Shown here in pieces: positions 28,873-30,130 of a stretch of DNA of 30,130 nt; positions within the stretch are counted from its first letter, which is position 1; the number at the start of each line of letters is the position of its first letter. The DNA is taken from positions 1,461-31,590 of the forward strand of contig DGXY01000021.1 in NCBI GenBank assembly GCA_002396885.1, read 5' to 3'. Below the pieces are notes generated by a model that ran no database searches, was not told the origin of the DNA, and saw only the letters and a program-made list of their open reading frames with translations. The stretch comes from Akkermansiaceae bacterium UBA5020. GTDB taxonomy: Bacteria; Verrucomicrobiota; Verrucomicrobiia; Verrucomicrobiales; DEV007. The translations under genes were made by a program, and so were the position numbers.

Positions 28873-29008
28873 GGTGTCTTAGACCTTGGGTGCAGGGTGT
28901 TTCTTTGAGCGGGGTGAGTAGCTAAAGAAGAAGGTGTCTTAGACCTTGGGTGCAGGGTGTTTCTTTGAGAGGGGTGAGTAGCTAAAGGAGGAGGTGTCTT
29001 AGACCTTG
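28873..29008. promoter_or_regulatory. 60-bp tandem repeats carrying three GTCTTAGAC palindromes
   Basis: Two near-identical 60-bp units (28873-28932 and 28933-28992) and a third start (28993-29008) each begin GGTGTCTTAGACCTTG. The palindrome GTCT-T-AGAC falls at 28876-28884, 28936-28944 and 28996-29004, exactly 60 bp apart. The unit interior is TGCAGGGTGTTTCTTTGAG then GGGGTGAGTAGCTAAAG. It lies directly upstream of the Sak4-led operon. Equal spacing is close to six helical turns, so bound proteins would face the same side of the DNA. It is best read as a multi-site operator or a partition/origin-like array. Confidence 0.75.
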
Positions 29009-29021
29009 AGGGCCAAAAAAA

Positions 29022-29270
29022 TCAACCGGCTTTCGAGATGGATTTGCCGCCCGACTTCCGGCCCGTCTGCGCTCCGCGAGTTTCCTGGGCGATCTGCTCG
29101 TAATCCTCGGGAGTGAGAACGACGTCACGGGTCTGAGCCGTGACCATGGCCTCGATCACCGTGGTCACCGTCTCTCCCCGTTCGGCGGCGAGACGGCGGA
29201 GGCGCTGCATCAGCGTCCGAGTCAGGTAGACTGAGAGAGTGGTTTTATCCGGATGGCGTTGACCTGGCAT
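29022..29270 (-). CDS. Ribbon-helix-helix regulator
   Basis: An 82-residue protein from the start at 29270 (MPGQRHPDKTTLSVYL...). The longer frame to 29375 would run across the operator at 29290. A short N-terminal strand TTLSVYLTRTLMQRL is followed by RLAAERGETVTTVIEAMVTA, the two helices of the CopG/Arc/MetJ RHH fold, and then a basic C-terminal tail (GAQTGRKSGGKSISKAG). RHH dimers bind palindromic sites, and the GTCTTAGAC palindromes on both sides of this gene are obvious candidates. Its own start is about 20 bp from one of them, so autoregulation and repression of the Sak4 operon are likely. It could instead be the centromere-binding part of a partition system, but no ParA is in the window. 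Confidence 0.8.
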   Translation of the reverse strand: MPGQRHPDKTTLSVYLTRTLMQRLRRLAAERGETVTTVIEAMVTAQTRDVVLTPEDYEQIAQETRGAQTGRKSGGKSISKAG

Positions 29271-29289
29271 GTTTGAACAGTGGAACGGT

Positions 29290-29298
29290 GTCTTAGAC
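29290..29298. promoter_or_regulatory. Fourth GTCTTAGAC operator, upstream of the RHH gene
   Basis: The same GGTGTCTTAGACC word as in the 60-bp repeats, placed 20 bp upstream of the RHH start codon. On the minus strand a TTGACG hexamer (29305-29300) lies just before it, so the site could fall between -35 and -10 elements; the -10 is weak (CACTGT), so the promoter is tentative. Confidence 0.65.
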
Positions 29299-29481
29299 CC
29301 GTCAAGAGCGAATGTTTCGAGCCGGGAAAGTTTTCGCGCGGTTTCGCGGGGAATGGGAAAAGAAATGCTTGTCATGTTGTTATATTGAACACTATTTTAC
29401 CCCATGCAAGAATCGGACGGGAACCCTGCGGGAACCCCACGCCGATAAATTTAAGGAAACCCGAAACACCGTTTTTTTGTC

Positions 29482-29883
29482 ATGCCACGATCTCAGAAAA
29501 AATCGATCACAGTGCCCAACCCGGTTCGGGAAGGGCTTGTTGCCCAGCTCCAGGACGGCACGCTCGACTACCCGAGCGAGAACGCCGCCTGGATCGGTTT
29601 GGCCCGTTACCAGTTGCTCATCGGCAAACCGCACCCGATCACCGTGGCCATTGCCCGGATGCACCCCGAAGATCAGGACGTCATCGACGACTTCCTCCTT
29701 GAGGTCGCCACTCGCGGGCTTTCCTTGAGGGGGCAGTTCATTTCGCACGTTGTCCAACGCGCCGTCTCGGGGGCAGATCAGCCGACCGAGCAAGGGGTCA
29801 CCGAGTTGGTGCCGGGCGAATTGCTGAAGATGGCGAAGGCGTGGCGGCGGGATCCGGAGAGAGTGCTGAAGGATTTGGCGTGA
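29482..29883 (+). CDS. Small protein of unknown function, possibly RHH-like
   Basis: A 133-residue protein, divergent from the RHH regulator. The N-terminus (KKSITVPNPVREGLVAQLQ and ENAAWIGLARYQLLIG) has a strand followed by two helices, a layout like ribbon-helix-helix proteins with a longer loop, so it may also bind DNA. The central part (RMHPEDQDVIDDFLLEVATR) is helical and acidic. The C-terminus (ELLKMAKAWRRDPERVLKDL) is an amphipathic basic helix. I do not recognise a named family. The about 200-bp intergenic region between it and the RHH gene contains one GTCTTAGAC site, so both may respond to the same regulator. Confidence 0.65.
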   Translation: MPRSQKKSITVPNPVREGLVAQLQDGTLDYPSENAAWIGLARYQLLIGKPHPITVAIARMHPEDQDVIDDFLLEVATRGLSLRGQFISHVVQRAVSGADQPTEQGVTELVPGELLKMAKAWRRDPERVLKDLA

Positions 29884-29960
29884 ATGTCAGAAGTCCAGTC
29901 AAGATGAAAGGAAGCCACTGCCTTCTTCGATCTGGATCTGAATGATTCAGGGGCATCAAG

Positions 29961-29987
29961 GGAGCGCGTTCAGTGAAATTGCGCTCC
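29961..29987. terminator. Hairpin after the plus-strand gene at 29482
   Basis: GGAGCGC and GCGCTCC pair perfectly around a 13-base loop, 77 bp past the stop at 29883 and 11 bp before the convergent stop at 29998. The following AATCGATTTCT is only moderately T-rich, so a bidirectional terminator between convergent genes is likely but not certain. Confidence 0.5.
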
Positions 29988-29997
29988 AATCGATTTC

Positions 29998-30130
29998 TCA
30001 TTCAAGCTTCCGCATCCAAAAAAATGCACCGGCAGCGCACAAACCGAAGGGCAATATAATGATGAAGGTCCTTGCGAAGTCGATCTCCGATTGGAGAGCA
30101 TGTATGTATTGATATTTCCCGAGGTCCTTG
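29998..30130 (-). CDS. C-terminal part of a membrane protein (runs off the window)
   Basis: An open frame entering from the right edge and ending at TGA (30000-29998) gives 43 residues: a charged stretch with GKYQYIHALQSEIDFART, one strongly hydrophobic helix (FIIILPFGLCAAGAFFW), then MRKLE. A single C-terminal helix with a short basic cytoplasmic tail is typical of ABC-transport accessory (GldG-like) or other inner-membrane proteins; the fragment is too short to decide. It is convergent with the gene at 29482 and is probably host sequence flanking the phage-like operon. Confidence 0.6.
   Translation of the reverse strand, partial: KDLGKYQYIHALQSEIDFARTFIIILPFGLCAAGAFFWMRKLE

Noticed and set aside
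28873..29008. CRISPR-like array of direct repeats
   Set aside because: The whole 60-bp unit repeats, including the would-be spacer, there are only two full units and no cas genes apart from a nuclease that belongs to the Sak4 operon; an operator array explains it better.
18900..29997. Direct att-like repeats at the two ends of the phage-like operon
   Set aside because: Comparison by eye of the flanks gave only words of about 7 bases, as expected by chance.

Overview
The window looks like chromosomal DNA of a GC-rich member of the Planctomycetota-Verrucomicrobiota group, more likely Verrucomicrobiota. The main evidence is an operon typical of that group (11.7-18.2 kb, minus strand): an ECF-type sigma factor, a FecR/LamG membrane protein, a large Planctomycete-type cytochrome c protein (DUF1587/1592/1588/1585), a Tat-exported DUF1552 protein, and the 5' stub of a secreted TIM-barrel isomerase-like protein. 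Assignment to genus is not possible from the sequence alone.

Region 1 (1-11.7 kb) is a mosaic of small accessory genes on both strands separated by dispersed repeats. It holds three secreted minus-strand proteins of unknown or beta-propeller type (55-2260), a complete IS3-family element (2271-3505) with visible ends, a 3-bp target duplication and an A AAA AAG frameshift site, an AlkB-like dioxygenase, a second secreted protein paralogous to the one at 705-1202, a small membrane protein, a TPR protein, a molybdenum-carrier-like protein, a secreted thermonuclease, a long HEAT-repeat protein, a zinc-ribbon membrane protein and two small plus-strand genes (one DUF2293). Two repeat families run through this part. 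R1 is a roughly 30-bp GC-rich core with CCGAA/TTCGG ends, in seven copies, three with a shared extension to about 95 bp. R2 is about 55 bp, in two copies.

Region 2 (11.7-18.2 kb) is the sigma/FecR/cytochrome/DUF1552 operon. Its last gene is cut short next to the DUF2293 gene. Region 3 (18.2-19.1 kb) is largely non-coding and carries the last R1 copy.

Region 4 (19.1-29.9 kb) is different in character. It is one tightly packed minus-strand operon of about fourteen genes with repeated ATGA start/stop overlaps and no R1 or R2 copies, and it resembles a phage, satellite or plasmid early module. In transcription order it encodes a Sak4-like RecA-fold ATPase, a Cas4/AddB-like Fe-S nuclease, a DUF669-like candidate single-strand-binding protein, a small unknown, an SF2 helicase, a PrimPol-helicase fusion, a 50-residue Ala-rich micro-ORF lying over a long hairpin, an HTH protein, and seven small genes (unknowns, a one-helix membrane protein, a Vsr/DUF559-like endonuclease). 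Upstream are a ribbon-helix-helix regulator and a divergent small gene. Three copies of the palindrome GTCTTAGAC, the first two at the head of near-identical 60-bp tandem units, precede the operon, and a fourth lies just upstream of the regulator, which suggests a self-regulating switch. No integrase, capsid, terminase or tail gene is in the window. The right edge contains the C-terminus of an unrelated membrane protein.
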